DNA of 64,000 nucleotides from Vishniacozyma victoriae (lineage: Eukaryota; Basidiomycota; Tremellomycetes; Tremellales; Bulleribasidiaceae): assembly GCA_017654735.1 (NCBI GenBank), contig JADPYG010000088.1, forward strand, positions 1,240,001 to 1,304,000, read 5' to 3'. The notes under the pieces were generated by a model, which was not told the origin of the DNA, did not search any database, and was given only the letters and a program-made list of their open reading frames with translations. Positions 40,262 to 51,900 of this stretch are shown in pieces (position 1 is the stretch's first letter; each line of letters starts with the position of its first letter). The position numbers and the translations under genes are program-made.

Positions 40262-41522
40262 TCAAGTCCGACCCGCATATATCGATAAACGACCCAAAAC
40301 AGCCAAAACAGCCACGACAACCACTAATCTCCAACTTAACCATCCACTCCCTCCTGCCAATGGTGCTGGTTGGATATTATTGCGTATCGTTTCGGTTTCG
40401 GCCGCTTTAGGTTCGATGACAGGTACTGGTGGGTCCTCGGTTTGGGGATCAAGTGTAGTCTCACAGGAATGAGTTCAGCGAGCGAAATTTGATTTGGAAT
40501 TACTTACCTTGGATGCGGGGGTGGAGGAGGATTCTTTAGGTTGAGGGCCATGTCCCATGTCGGGTAGATCTGTCATTTCAGGAGTCGCATACTGCTCGTC
40601 AGCTCATTTGGTCATCTGACACTCGTCAGACGACATACAGCTGGGAAAATATCCTGTTCATCAGCTTTGCTTGTATCACGGGAGAGTAAGCTTACTCTGA
40701 ATTTCTTGTTCTTGAGATTGAAAGCATGACTCTCCTTTGCGTACGCCTTCTTCTGCGCTTCGGTCGTTCGGACAGCTCCAGCCGTAATGCTACTTGTTAG
40801 CTCGGACGAGTGGACTGCAAAATGGCATACTCATCACCGTTCATGAAACTCAATAATCCAGTGAGAATAGTAGCGACAGACCAAGCTGCATTCCAGCTAT
40901 ATAGTCAGTTTCGAACCTTGTCAACTGGCTCCAAGTAACTGACGAGGATGGATGACTGGGTGTTAGTTTGATGCACCATTGTACGCAGATTCGACAGCTT
41001 ACTATGAAGTCATGCTCATACAGATCTTGGCTCCTACCTCGAACCTCCCTGATGGAGTAAACATCTTGACATCAGGAGGCTTGAATGCTGGTCATTAGCT
41101 CACATTACCCAGGGAATCGGGAAGGCGTACGGTAGTCACTAGGGAACCAGATTAATCCATGGTATTCCCCTCCGTCGTATGGTGTATCAGGTGGTCCACG
41201 CTCATCGTCAGCTTGTGCACGAGTCTACTGATCTGCGACAGTAAGCTTACGACTATAAAATGCCCTGATTATCAGCTTGGACCTCGCACCAGGTAGCTTA
41301 CAGTTCAAGATATTGTTCTCCTCTGGACATGCCCAGATGAACGGAGGTGGTGATTTCTGCATCGCGAGGTACTCCTAAAAGATGTCAGCTTGGTCCAGCA
41401 GGCAGCAGAATCGGCAGCTGACCTTCTGGAGCTATATCGTCAGCTTCGTTGATACGTTCGGTAGAAAGGAGGATATCGAGTGGGGGGCGACTTACCCTCT
41501 TTTGCGCTACCTTCGTCGCCAT
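40262..41522 (-). CDS. UBC6: tail-anchored ubiquitin-conjugating enzyme Ubc6
   Basis: An ER-membrane E2 acting in ER-associated degradation. The start at 41522 gives MATKVAQKR. A 9-nt exon adds LQK, then EYLAMQKSPPPFIWACPEENN; a 14-nt exon supplies the junction up to HFIV before RGPPDTPYDGGEYHG. Downstream are WFPSDYPFKPPDVKMFTPSGRF and KICMSMTS with the active-site Cys, then HPSSWNAAWSVATILTGLLSF, all characteristic of the UBC6/UBE2J2 class. The linker is Pro/Thr/Ser-rich. The final 25 residues (GWLSWRLVVVVAVLAVLG...) form a single C-terminal membrane anchor, with the stop at 40262-40264. It has about eight exons, and introns make up a large share of its length. Confidence 0.93.
41251..41264 (-). 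other. UBC6: 14-nt microexon of UBC6
   Basis: On the minus strand GGCATTTTATAGTC sits between GATAATCAG and GTAAGC. It restores the conserved ILNWHFIVRGPPDTPY sequence of the E2 fold, which neither flanking exon can supply alone. Confidence 0.8.
41423..41431 (-). other. UBC6: 9-nt microexon of UBC6
   Basis: On the minus strand CTCCAGAAG lies between a GACGATATAG acceptor and a GTCAGC donor. It encodes LQK and joins AQKR to EYLAMQ, matching the conserved KRLxKEY start of the family. Confidence 0.8.
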
Positions 41523-41727
41523 CTCGGAAATGCTTTAGTTCGTTATCCTATCCGATACAAACGAATGTCCTGTCAGGTCTGATATCGATGAATAAGGGTG
41601 TTCAAGATGTGCGAGTGGAAAGAGTGGTTGATGATGGACTGTGCTGGATGATAACGAGTCATGCCATCATCCCGCGGAATCAATTTAGAGACGTGTTTCA
41701 ACTATCATTATACTTCAAGTAACAGAG

Positions 41728-43072
41728 ATGGCAGGTCCACCAGAAGAGCGTCAGAAGCAGCTTATATACGAGAGAGAGAGGGCGCGGGAAGCGGTATGTA
41801 CTATATATTGGAAAGAGCTGAGGAAAGATAGGCAGAGCACCAACGACAACGTGAAGCTATTTTGAAAGTATGTCCCCTCTTGGGCTCAAGTGGAGGAGGG
41901 CTGATGAGTAGGAAGGACAAAGGGATCATACGGCCGACAGATTCGTTGGAGTGGTGGAGAGTATTGATGATCGATTAAAGAAACAGACGGTGGGATTGGT
42001 GACTCTGGAAGATTTCCAGAAAACAAGGAATGAATTGGAAGAGGAACAGAGGCAGGTGGCTGCTAAATCTTCTGGCGGGTGAGTCCCTCCGAGAAGCGTA
42101 CATGAGAAAGACCTGATGGAGTAGACCAAGTACGTCTGGTGTAAAGGTGAAGAAGGCGAAGAAAAAGGAGAAACCGAAATTATCATTCGAGGAGGACGAG
42201 GAGGAGGATGTGCCGAGCGGTTCAAAGAGGTCAAGATCACCCAGTACCGGTACGCCCCCTTACATCTCAAGTGGAAAAGAAGCTGAGATTCAGAATCAGG
42301 ACCCAAGAAACGATTTACCAAAAACCCAAATGTCGATACTTCATTCCTACCCGACCGAGAGCGAGAGGAAGAAGAACGTATAGAACGTGAATTACTCCGT
42401 AAACAATGGTTACAAGAACAAGAACGAATCAAGAATGAGACTATCGAAATTACGTATAGTTTCTGGGATGGGAGTGGGCATAGGAAAGTCGTAGAGGTTA
42501 AAAAAGGGGATGATATTGCTGGGTTTCTGGGGAAATGTAAAGCTCAATTCCCGGAATTGAGGGCTACTAGTGTGGAGAATTTGATGTATATCAAGGTGAG
42601 TCTTGAGTTGTCGATTGGTATAATGGGCTGATGTAGTAGGAGGATTTAATCATACCTCATGCTAGTCCTCGAGTCTCAAGAAATGAGACTCTCCAACTGA
42701 TGAAACAGCATTACACATTCTACGATTTCATAATTAACAAAGCAAGAGGGAAATCAGGCCCACTGTTCAATTTCGACGTACACGACGATATCCGGATGTT
42801 ATCAGATGCGACGAGAGAAAAGGATGAGGTCAGTCCACTCCCTGGTGAATAAACAGGGCTGACGACTAGTCACATGCTGGAAAAGTTGTGGAGAGATCAT
42901 GGTATAACCGATTCAAACATGTCAGTCCAACTCCTATTGGAACGATAGAGACAGGGACTGACGGGCAGATATTCCCAGCGTCAAGATGGGAGATTTACGA
43001 TCCTGATGCTGATTATGGGTCTTACGTGAGTTTATCTTTTCAGACTGTGCTAACATATAGAAAATTGCATAA
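41728..43072 (+). CDS. FAM50/XAP5 family nuclear protein
   Basis: A conserved eukaryotic nuclear protein, linked in other organisms to spliceosome function and circadian timing. The start at 41728 opens [19 protein letters not shown], a coiled, charged N-terminus. [20 protein letters not shown] and TRNELEEEQ follow. A Lys/Glu-rich disordered region ([20 protein letters not shown]) is the likely nuclear signal. The XAP5 domain then shows [66 protein letters not shown] and [16 protein letters not shown]. Eight or so exons, one only about 32 nt. Ends at TAA 43070-43072. Confidence 0.95.
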
Positions 43073-43261
43073 AATAGACTGCTTCTACTAAGCCCGTTAA
43101 GCTTGCTAAATCACGATGTGAGGTTCAGAGCTGTTCACCATGTTGTACTATATATCATTTGCTGTCCAATGCATTAATTCATATTCTGATAGCCGAGATC
43201 GCCGGCAACTTTGATTATCGTCCATCTCCTCACCTGCAGTCCAATCACACAAAAACAACAA

Positions 43262-43669
43262 ATGGCTTCCCCGTCTACATCAGCACCAATGGCATCACCA
43301 TCAAAGAACATAACGGTCACCTACGCCCTCCATCCACCTACATCAATAAATCCCCCAACGGACCAAAACAATAAGCCAATCCCAACATCCCAAACTATCT
43401 CTCACCCACTACACCCAACAACAGGTGGATCGGAATCGGAGACGTCGAATCATTACGCGGCCCTTGGGCCTGCATTGAGGGAAAGTCAGAGAGTGTTAAT
43501 GGAAAGCCTGAGTGGATGGAAAGATGTTATTGGAGATTCTGAGAAGGGCAAAGAAGATCCTGGGACGCCTGGATTTGGGAGGGGAAAAGCTGCGTTGATG
43601 TCTGAGGGTGTTATGGATGTAGAGGAGGAAAGCGAGGATGAAGATGAAGATGAGCAGGCGGAGCAGTAG
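43262..43669 (+). CDS. small acidic protein, possible GON7-like KEOPS subunit
   Basis: A single-exon protein of 135 residues. The N-terminus is Ser/Pro-rich, followed by a strand-like ITVTYALHPPTS, then SNHYAALGPALRESQRVLME and LSGWKDVIGDSEKGKED, a helix pattern reminiscent of the fungal Gon7 subunit of the EKC/KEOPS complex (tRNA t6A modification). The C-terminus is very acidic (MDVEEESEDEDEDEQAEQ). The similarity is by eye and weak; treat the family name as a suggestion only. A TATATAT-type element lies upstream near 43150. Confidence 0.4.
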   Translation: MASPSTSAPMASPSKNITVTYALHPPTSINPPTDQNNKPIPTSQTISHPLHPTTGGSESETSNHYAALGPALRESQRVLMESLSGWKDVIGDSEKGKEDPGTPGFGRGKAALMSEGVMDVEEESEDEDEDEQAEQ

Positions 43670-43996
43670 GGGAGTAGATGGGGGGGGAGATGGGCAGGCA
43701 TATCATGAGCCTTGAAATATATCTTTAAAGGCGTTTGGACGAAGTGGACAATTTTGTACAGTATCATCATTATCAATACATAGGCTTTCCAGGTTGCTAA
43801 GATCTCTATCCACCGGAATCAGCCTCTAACCCAACAGAGGTGGCTTAGCTGTCCTATGCATACTCGGGGTCAAGTTCACATAGACGAGCTTTGTGCCAGT
43901 TAGGCGCCCGTGTTCCCGTGCAGGCGCCTGGCTCGCCACTCGCTCACCCTCCACTCCGGGACTCACCATCCACCACCATCATCATTATCACTCAAG

Positions 43997-45857
43997 ATGG
44001 GAGCACTATTATCCATACCTATCCTAGCGGGCGGTCTGGGGTCACTTGGAAGTACCCTCTGTACAGGATGTACTGTCTTCATGGGTCAGTCTTCCTTCCG
44101 TCTCATCCGATTGAGGAGGGGTTTCGTACTGATATACAGGCGGTACAGCAGCTTCGGCCATGTGCAAATCATGTAATTGCAATTCATCAATAGCGACCAG
44201 AGTCGGTTTCGGGGTAAGCTCATACTCTCGAATCACAGGTGGCAAGCTGATAGATAGCTTATATTCGCTACCTCATCCATGCTGGCATATGCTGCGCGGA
44301 CTGATATCGCTATTCGGCAACTTGAGAAACTGAGTTGGGACTGGATAAAGATGGATTGTTCGGGTGGGAAATGTTATGGTCTCTTAGCTGTGATTATCCT
44401 TGTCTACGAGACCATGACGGAGCTAATGATAGGTTCACCGATTCTGCTTTGCACTTGCTTTGTTCCATTTATTGCTCTCTGTTCTACTCATTGGGGTTCG
44501 AACTACCAAGACGAAACGTGCCGCTATCCAGAATGGGTAAGTCCATATCCTCATGTCCCCTGGGATGCCGAACGAACTGACGTACAGATGGTGGGGACCT
44601 AAAGTCCTAGCCTACCTTGTCCTTTGTTTCCTATGTTTCCTCATCCCCAACGAATTCTTTATGGCCTACGGATCTTATGTCGCTCCAATCGGAGCTTGTT
44701 CATTCATCATCATCGGTCTTGTCTTGCTTGTCGATTTCGCACATACATGGTCGGAAACATGCCTCGATAATTGGGAAAGGACAAATTCGAATTTATGGCA
44801 ATTCATCCTTGTCGGATCTACCCTTGGAATGTTTATCGCTTCCCTCGCCGTCACTATCTTACTATACGTCTTCTTCGCTGGATCAGGATGTGGGACCAAT
44901 ACATTCTTCATTACTATCAATTTGATCTTGACGATTGTTGTTACGGTTTTGGCGATTGCTCCTCCGGTACAGGAAGCTAATCCGAAATCGGGTTTAACTC
45001 AAGCGGCAATGGTAGCTGCCTACTGTGCCTACCTCACCACATCAGCTGTCATCAACCACAACGACGATGGGACCGGTAAATGTAACCCACTCCACGGAAG
45101 TGGGGCCACAAAGACTTCAACAGTAGTCATCGGCGCTCTTTTCACCTTCCTCGCAATCGCATTTTCAACGAGCAGAGCTGCCACCCAGTCAAAAGCCTTG
45201 GTTGGAAAGGGACATCGAGCAGGAAGTGGTGCGATTCAATTACCTGATCAAGCGGATGAAGCTGGAGAGGTCAGGTTGGTTACTAATCAACCTAAAGGAA
45301 GGAGGGATGAGATGAGGTATCAGGCTATCGTCGCTGCTGTCAATGCTGGATCGCTTCCTGCTTCCGTATTGGATGAACCAGAGGATGATGATGATGAGAT
45401 CGAAGCTACGATCGGTGAGGAGAGGGATGATGAGCGTGGTGGAACAAAGTATAACGTGAGCTTCCCTCCGAGTGATATCTGGTCGAAAACCTGACGGATA
45501 GTACTCCTGGTTCCACATCATCTTCGTCATGGCGGCCATGTACGTAGCCGGGCTATTGACAGACTGGTAAGTCCTCATCAATACCTCACTCAGAACCTCG
45601 CGCTAATACGCAGGGCGATCATTTCAACCACACCCCTTGCCCACCCGACTGATCCCTTGCCCATTGGCTTCGTCTCGGACGAGATGGACGTCTACATTGG
45701 TCGATCAGAGACTACAATGTGGATGAGGGTGATCAGTAGTTGGCTCTGCTACGTCCTCTACGCTTGGAGTCTGTAAGTCACCACGAGCCGTCTGGTACTG
45801 TAACTGATGTATAGGTTGGCACCTGTCTTACTTCCTGATAGGTTCGGCCATGACTAG
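43997..45857 (+). CDS. TMS1: TMS1/Serinc family membrane protein
   Basis: A polytopic membrane protein associated with serine incorporation into lipids in other organisms. The start at 43997 opens MGALLSIPILAGGLGSLGST with an early Cys-rich loop (CTGCTVFMG, CKSCNCNSS). VHRFCFALALFHLLL is assembled after a GTGATT intron, and the next exon begins at the A of TGG in NGWWGPKVLAY. About eleven hydrophobic segments follow, ending YSWFHIIFVMAAMYVAGLLT and LCYVLYAWSL. A charged loop (EPEDDDDEIEATIGEERDDE) lies before the last segments. Stop at 45855-45857. About eight exons; all family landmarks are present. Confidence 0.94.
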
Positions 45858-46291
45858 AGGATTGAAGAGGATGAGGGTGGGTAAAAGTGTAACAATGAGG
45901 CATGTATGTTGTCGTGTAACAAGCGCGCCTGTGGCTTCAGTACTGTATCACCTTAAACTACTCAAGCTACTGATTTTCTGGTTCCCATCGGTTGTATCGG
46001 CCGAGTGTATCCATCCTTTGTCAATCGGGTAAGCCGTAGATCATACTCGCATACTCGAACCCTGTCACCTATCCTTTCAATGACTAGGAGATGGAGGGGC
46101 TGATGAAAGGAATTATGCGGGATGATCGCTGCTTACGGGTGAGATAGGGCTTAGGTGGGGTTCTGTCGCCTCTTTCCTCTCTTCTAACTGTCACTATCAC
46201 TATCACTGTCATTCTACCAATTCCCAAAAATTCAAGGTCTTCGATTGTATAGACATTCATTTTACTTATCACTGAAAATATATCACATACA
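45858..46291. other. intergenic
   Basis: Between TMS1 and the next plus-strand gene there is no supported coding or RNA gene. It contains a CTGTCACTATCACTATCACTGTCATT repeat-like run near 46188-46212 that may be promoter-associated. Confidence 0.4.
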
Positions 46292-47180
46292 ATGGCATCA
46301 CTGACTCGACCTCCCCCACCACTTCTCCGACCATCAGAGGTCAATGGAACCAATAAACCCAAAACTTCTCAACTATCCCCACTTGGTCCAAACCAAACCC
46401 AGGGGCAGATTCATACAATCAACAAAGATAAAGATTGTTTCCCTCGTACCACTGCGAAAAATCGAGAAACAGGTGATACGCCCATGAACACCCCCGCATT
46501 CAAAACTATCGCTCCGAGATTGAATCTCGGCGGACGGCCTATTGGGGGTGGTCTTGGATTTGGGAAGGTGGCTCATGCTGCTACTCCTGGAAATACACCT
46601 AGTAGTCTCGAGACGATGGGTAAGAGGATTGCGGGGAGGTTGTCTGGTTCTGGACCTGTCAGCCCTGTTGAGAGCACGGAGACCGGGGCGAGTGCTATTG
46701 CCGGTGGTGCTAGGATTGCGCCTAGCTACGAGTGAGTCTATCGAGTCGAGAAAGGACCAGAACTGATTGGACAGGAGACGATTCACTACAGGGTTGCATG
46801 ATGTTACGTGAGTCCTTCCTCGCCTTTTGAGTGCTGATTGACAATCAGTCACCGATTAACCACACACAAGGAAAAGTAGGTTACATCCTTTCATCCCCGC
46901 CCGCCGGGCATGAACGTGTATGAATTCATCTAGAGAGCTAACAAATCAGTGCGGTCGACTCACCCCCTGAAAGTGTGATGCAACAACTTCAACTCGCTTC
47001 ACCATCCGGTCCAGAGAGTAAGAAAGGTGATGGAGAAGGTGATTGGCCAATGGCATACGATACTAGTACCGCTGGTGGTAGTGTTCCTACTCCTACTGGT
47101 CGTGAGTCCCTGTTCCAAGAGGAAATGAACGTTGCTGATATATAAGAAGATCAGGGGGTGAATCAGAAACAGTTTCATGA
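46292..47180 (+). CDS. hypothetical low-complexity protein
   Basis: The first exon encodes a Pro/Ser/Thr/Gly-rich sequence (MASLTRPPPPLLRPSEVNGT), GGRPIGGGLGFGKV and GKRIAGRLSGSGPVSPVE. Small exons follow: RRFTTGLHDVT, then HRLTTHKEN across two introns (donors GTGAGT near 46801 and GTAGGT near 46875). The last large exon encodes AVDSPPESVMQQLQLASPSG, and the terminal exon GESETVS ends at TGA 47178-47180. Mostly disordered, with one possible helix. I do not recognise it. Confidence 0.55.
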
Positions 47181-47512
47181 GTGTCAGTCGTAGGGAGTGA
47201 TAGTGGTGAGGTTTTGTGAAAAGGATGAGCTGGCGGATATCCAGAAACACGAGATACACGAGATTTGAGGATTCTGTAAGAGTAATTTGAGATGTCGGAT
47301 ATGCATTTGTACCATTACAAGCGAGTCCAAGAGAGCCCTAGATGGCTGGTGGCGTTTAATCACGGTCTCGCTCTTGCAAGGGGTCAAAGTGGTACGGATC
47401 CTGGAGAGTCAGCCCGCAGACCGGGAGCCGTTAAGTTACGAGGTCGTTTCTCGTTGGGGAGTTCCCGATCGACTGTAGATCTGTGGGCCATCGTTCGAGT
47501 CATCTATATTGC
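47181..47512. other. intergenic between convergent 3' ends
   Basis: No gene is seen. This is the 3' flank of both the plus-strand hypothetical gene and the minus-strand kinase-like gene. Confidence 0.4.
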
Positions 47513-48587
47513 TCAGATGGGTCGGTTGTCCTGCTGACTGGAAGCGGGATATGACGCCGGTGGAGGCGGTATATACGGATGCGACTCGGTCTGAGCGTTG
47601 GCATTGGCATAAGGTCGATACGCCCTCTGACCTGCTGGAGGTCCCAGATACGGCTGGGAACCTGACTGAGGGTACGGTCTATTTTCACGGTCGTTGTTCC
47701 ATGTTCGTCCCTCCTGTCTGGGTCCATCCCCACGACCATACCCATATCCACCCCGACCCCGATATCCATGACTATCCCCTCGTCCACCTCTTCCACCATA
47801 TCCCGCCCGACTTGGATCAAATCCTCGACCTCGTCCTGAATTCATCGCTGGCCTGGCTTCGATGACCCGCCTTGGGCCAGCCTCCGCATCTCCTTCAGCT
47901 TCGATGAGGGCTAAAACCCGCTCGATATCTTCTTCCTTCCATATTCCGCCTTGAGGCTGTAATGACTCATCCAGAGTGTAGATTTTATCGAACCCCTCGC
48001 ATGCTTCTGAAGTAGGTACGCGGAGTTGTCGAGTCATATCCCTCAGTACTATCATTGCTAATTTCGGATCTGACAGTGTCGGATGAACGGTACGGAGCGA
48101 TAATCTCTCCTCAAGACTTGGGACTGATACGGAAAGGTATAACGCATATATGCGAGGTCGGGGTGAGTGTTGGTATGCGATATTGATGAAATGACTTCTC
48201 TGCCTACACATCAGTCTCTGCGCACTGATTGATGTTGGACATACGTTGCATCAAACCCAACTCGGTCGACTATGACGTTAAATCCATCTCGTAAACCGTT
48301 TCGAGTCACAGCCTCGCATTCCTGCCTCCGTCTTGATGGGGCATCATCTTGTGATGCTCGGATCCATTTCCTCTTTCTTCGATTGGAATCGCTGTCTTGA
48401 ATCAGGGCTTCGGCAAAAGTCGTTTTGCCAGAACCTGGGAGTCCGACGAGAATTAGGAGGATCTGAGGTTCACTTTGGGCTTCCTGGCTCTATCAGCTCG
48501 TGCTTTCAGAGTTAAGGTCTCCTAGCTCACCTGTACACTTGCCTCCCCTGCTCTATGGCCTAGACCATGTACCTCTACCTCCCTCAT
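47513..48587 (-). CDS. P-loop polynucleotide-kinase-like protein with RGG tail
   Basis: Three exons from 48587 (MREVEVHGLGHRAGEAS). The second opens with ILLILVGLPGSGKTTFAEAL, a Walker A motif of the PNK/AAA_33 type, followed by RKWIRASQDDAPSRRQECEA and VIVDRVGFDAT (Walker B-like Asp). The third adds SHFINIAYQHSPRPRIYALY and a lid-like RTVHPTL segment. The C-terminus is Gly/Arg/Tyr-rich (GRGRGFDPSRAGYGGRGGRG and further GYGRGD repeats) and Pro-rich, the composition of an RGG-box RNA- or DNA-binding tail. The kinase part resembles the 5'-end kinase of PNKP and related DNA-repair proteins. A nucleic-acid end-processing role is plausible but not shown. Stop at 47513-47515. Confidence 0.75.
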
Positions 48588-48938
48588 GTACTGTATATTT
48601 CAGTGCAGGGTGCAGGTGACAGGTATCTGGTACAGATCCCCATATAATTATTACCCAAAGCGGAATAAATACAGTTGATCGGGCCCCAGGATCTGGACAA
48701 GTGAGTGAATGATGCAACGACTACAATGTCCTATTTGCTATTCTCTAATCTATTCATTATCCTGTATCCTGTATCCTGTCTATTGCATTACCTAGTCCAC
48801 TGTCACACCAGTCACTTGTCCTCCGCCGCTTCAGTGAGACTAAGCTATCTCAAACGAATTTCACTCAGCAGTCGACCCAACACATACGTCAATCTGAGCC
48901 TCGTCAACTATCAACCTACAAATCATGATTATTCGCCA
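48588..48938. promoter_or_regulatory. divergent promoter region
   Basis: This region of 351 bp separates the start of the kinase-like gene from the large plus-strand gene. It contains a repeated TATCCTGTATCCTGTATCCTG stretch and several pyrimidine tracts. A longer open frame reaches back to 48705, but the first Met with convincing composition is at 48939. Confidence 0.45.
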
Positions 48939-51900
48939 ATGTCATCGCACCATCCTCAAGATCAAGGATCGCCCTCCATGGTTTCTCCCCCGCTACTAGC
49001 ACCGCTGTTTACAAGCCCGCTATTACCTACATCATCACCTGAAGCTATGCACGATACCGATACCATCCCTTCCGCTTCTTTACCATTGTCTACCGCCTCT
49101 ACACCTATGCCTGCTTCTTCCGATACATCCCTACCGTCCGTTATCAATGATAGGCAGAATAGCTCAATATCGCTGGCCGACCGCCTACGGCGTCCTTCTG
49201 CTTCGTCGATACGGTCACACCCCTCTATACTTCGTCATAATGATACACCACCTCGACCGCCAGTATCGAATGGTCCAAGCTCGCCAAATCCCTACTCTCC
49301 TTCCGTCTTTGCGCCCTCGCCGAAATTATCAAGCACTCATAGATTATCGTACAAGACCCCCGCTAGCCCTGAACAACAAAGGCGGAATTCACAAGATAGG
49401 AGGGTTCGCTCGGAAGGGACCAGTCTAGGTCAAAGCGCACACCGTCCTTCTTTCATCGGGACCAAGAATCCATCAGTCCTCACGGGCGGATATGATACTT
49501 CCGACTCGGACTCTCAGAGTGCTAAAGATCATGATGCTCGAAACCCACCCCCTACCTTTCCCCTTACCGCATCAGCCTCGTTCCACGGTGTCAATCCCGC
49601 CCATTTGGTCGTTCAAGAACGAAGACGGCGGGCTCAGTCATTGATGTCGCCGCTTCAGGATGAATACAGTCTTAGTGGAGATGGGAGTGGAAGCGGGAAG
49701 TCGTCGATCAAGGACAGGCGGACTGGTGGTCGGAATTTGAGGTTGGATATCATTCCCGGATCAGCGATGAGACGGGATAGGTCCGGCTCGAGGTCTAGTA
49801 GACTAAGCGAATCAGTCACCGCTCCCCAGTCTAATCGGCGGAACTCTCTCATGAATCAGACCTCGAACCAGGCCGCATTATACCCCAATCGAACACGTCC
49901 CGTCGCGCATTCCCCGCTGGCATCCGCTATGCAGTCACGTACACCTTCGACATATTTCCGAGAAACACATGCAGAGTCAAGTCGGCATGCTTCATTCGCC
50001 AAGGATCTTCCGCAGGGACATAGTGTAGAAGGATCAGCAGGGAACGCACACGATTTACCCGCTCGGAATCGTGAGGTTGAGCGTCTCAGGAGGGAAGAGG
50101 GTGTCATCACCCCCTCGCCTGAACCAAGCAAGAAAGGAAAGGAGAAGGCTCGCGAGATACCCAGATCGAATGGGCTCGCATCGACTCTGGGACTGGCGCG
50201 CGGAAAGGATAGCCAACCAATCATGAATGCTGGTGAGTCGATCCTCTTCTTACGGGGTATCAAGCTAATTATATAGCTCAGATCAATGCGATGTTGATCA
50301 ATTCGGATGTTGGTGCGGCTATACTCCAACTGCAAGAGGGAAACAGACCATCTGCTTTGCTTGCTGGTACCAGTCCGGCCGCTCGCCGAAAATCCATATC
50401 ACAACCTTCCCCCGAACGCACGAAATCGAATGGGATGTTTATGCCCACTGCTCCTGCCCCTCTTATAAAAGACGATAGTCCCCACCGAGATCGGACTGTC
50501 AGTATCAGCAGTAGCATCGGTCCGACACGCTCTCGACCAACACACAAATCTAGCTGGGATGATGAAGCCGATACAGCCCGGCGTCGGCGTGAAGCCAGGC
50601 GACGCAGTTCGACCCTGGGCGATCCCGAGGGTGGCCATGTGCCATTCACCCACCATGTCCCTATTCGAGTCAATGAAGCTGAAGGATCGAGTGGGGACGA
50701 GTCAGCAGATAACGATAATGGTACGATCGAAGATCGACTTCCGTCATCGATGCTCGTTTCCGATAATACCCATTTGAAGCCACCTAGCGAGACGTCGAAG
50801 GAGGACGGCAAGAAAAGGAAGAAAGGCCGTTTCAGTGGGTTATTTCATCGGCGCAAGAAGAGTACCGAAAGTCTCTCGAGGGAATTTACGACGCCCGGTG
50901 GACCTGTGGCATCTCCTGCTTCGCATACCGCAAGTGATCATGCGCAGTCACGAGAATTGTATCTCAAAGACCTGGAAATTCGAACGATCGAGCGCGAACG
51001 ACGAGAGGAGGAGGATCGGGAAGGTGTGTCCAAATATGAATGGTAATTGAGGCAAGACTGACGGATAGAACGGTTGTACCAAGCCCGACTTCTCGTACAG
51101 GCTCATCCGGCCTCCTCCCGGCGCACTGATCGGATGGTCTCGCATTTCCATGCATATTATCGTCAAGTGTATGATAGTATCGAGAACCCGCCCCGACTAA
51201 ATCCGCCAAGTATTCTTCGTTGGAAGAAAGCGACTATCGAACAGAACGAGAATCGAGAAAAGTGGAAGGCTGAACAGGCTGAAAGACACAAGGACCCGAC
51301 ATCTTTCCCGAGCGCTTGGACACAAGTGTACAATAGCCCAAATAGTATTGGGTCTGCTGCTCACCTCCGACCGACCGTTTCTCGCGATAGCCAGCCGATG
51401 TCGCTTAGTACCTCTGGTACCGCCGCTAATCTTCGTGCATCGATCTCGACACATGGAGGCAACCGTTCGGACGGTAGACATCGACCTGGATCTGGGTGGT
51501 TCTACACGGTCGATGATATAGTTGCGTACAAAGAGGCAAAGGGCAAGGTGGATTACTTTATGCCGCCTGTACAACCTCCGACTATCTTGTCTGCGTCCAT
51601 GAACAAGAGCCAGACTTCGCAGAGTAACAAGCTGGATGATTTCCGGCCAGAATTGGAGAATCGAGAAGTAGACTTGAACAGCTCCCTGGGGAGTAACGGT
51701 CGGCGGGGAGGACCCACACCTCGTATCACATCTGCTTCCATGGTCTCTATTGCCGGAACGGCTAGCCCCAGCAGTAGTCATGCCCATCTGGCGCGGACTA
51801 CTTCCAACGAGACATCCTCTAAAGTAGCCATGAGCCCTATTGTAAGTCCACCTACACGTTCTGTGCTGACGGGACAGCGAGGATCTCGAAAGCTCGGTCA

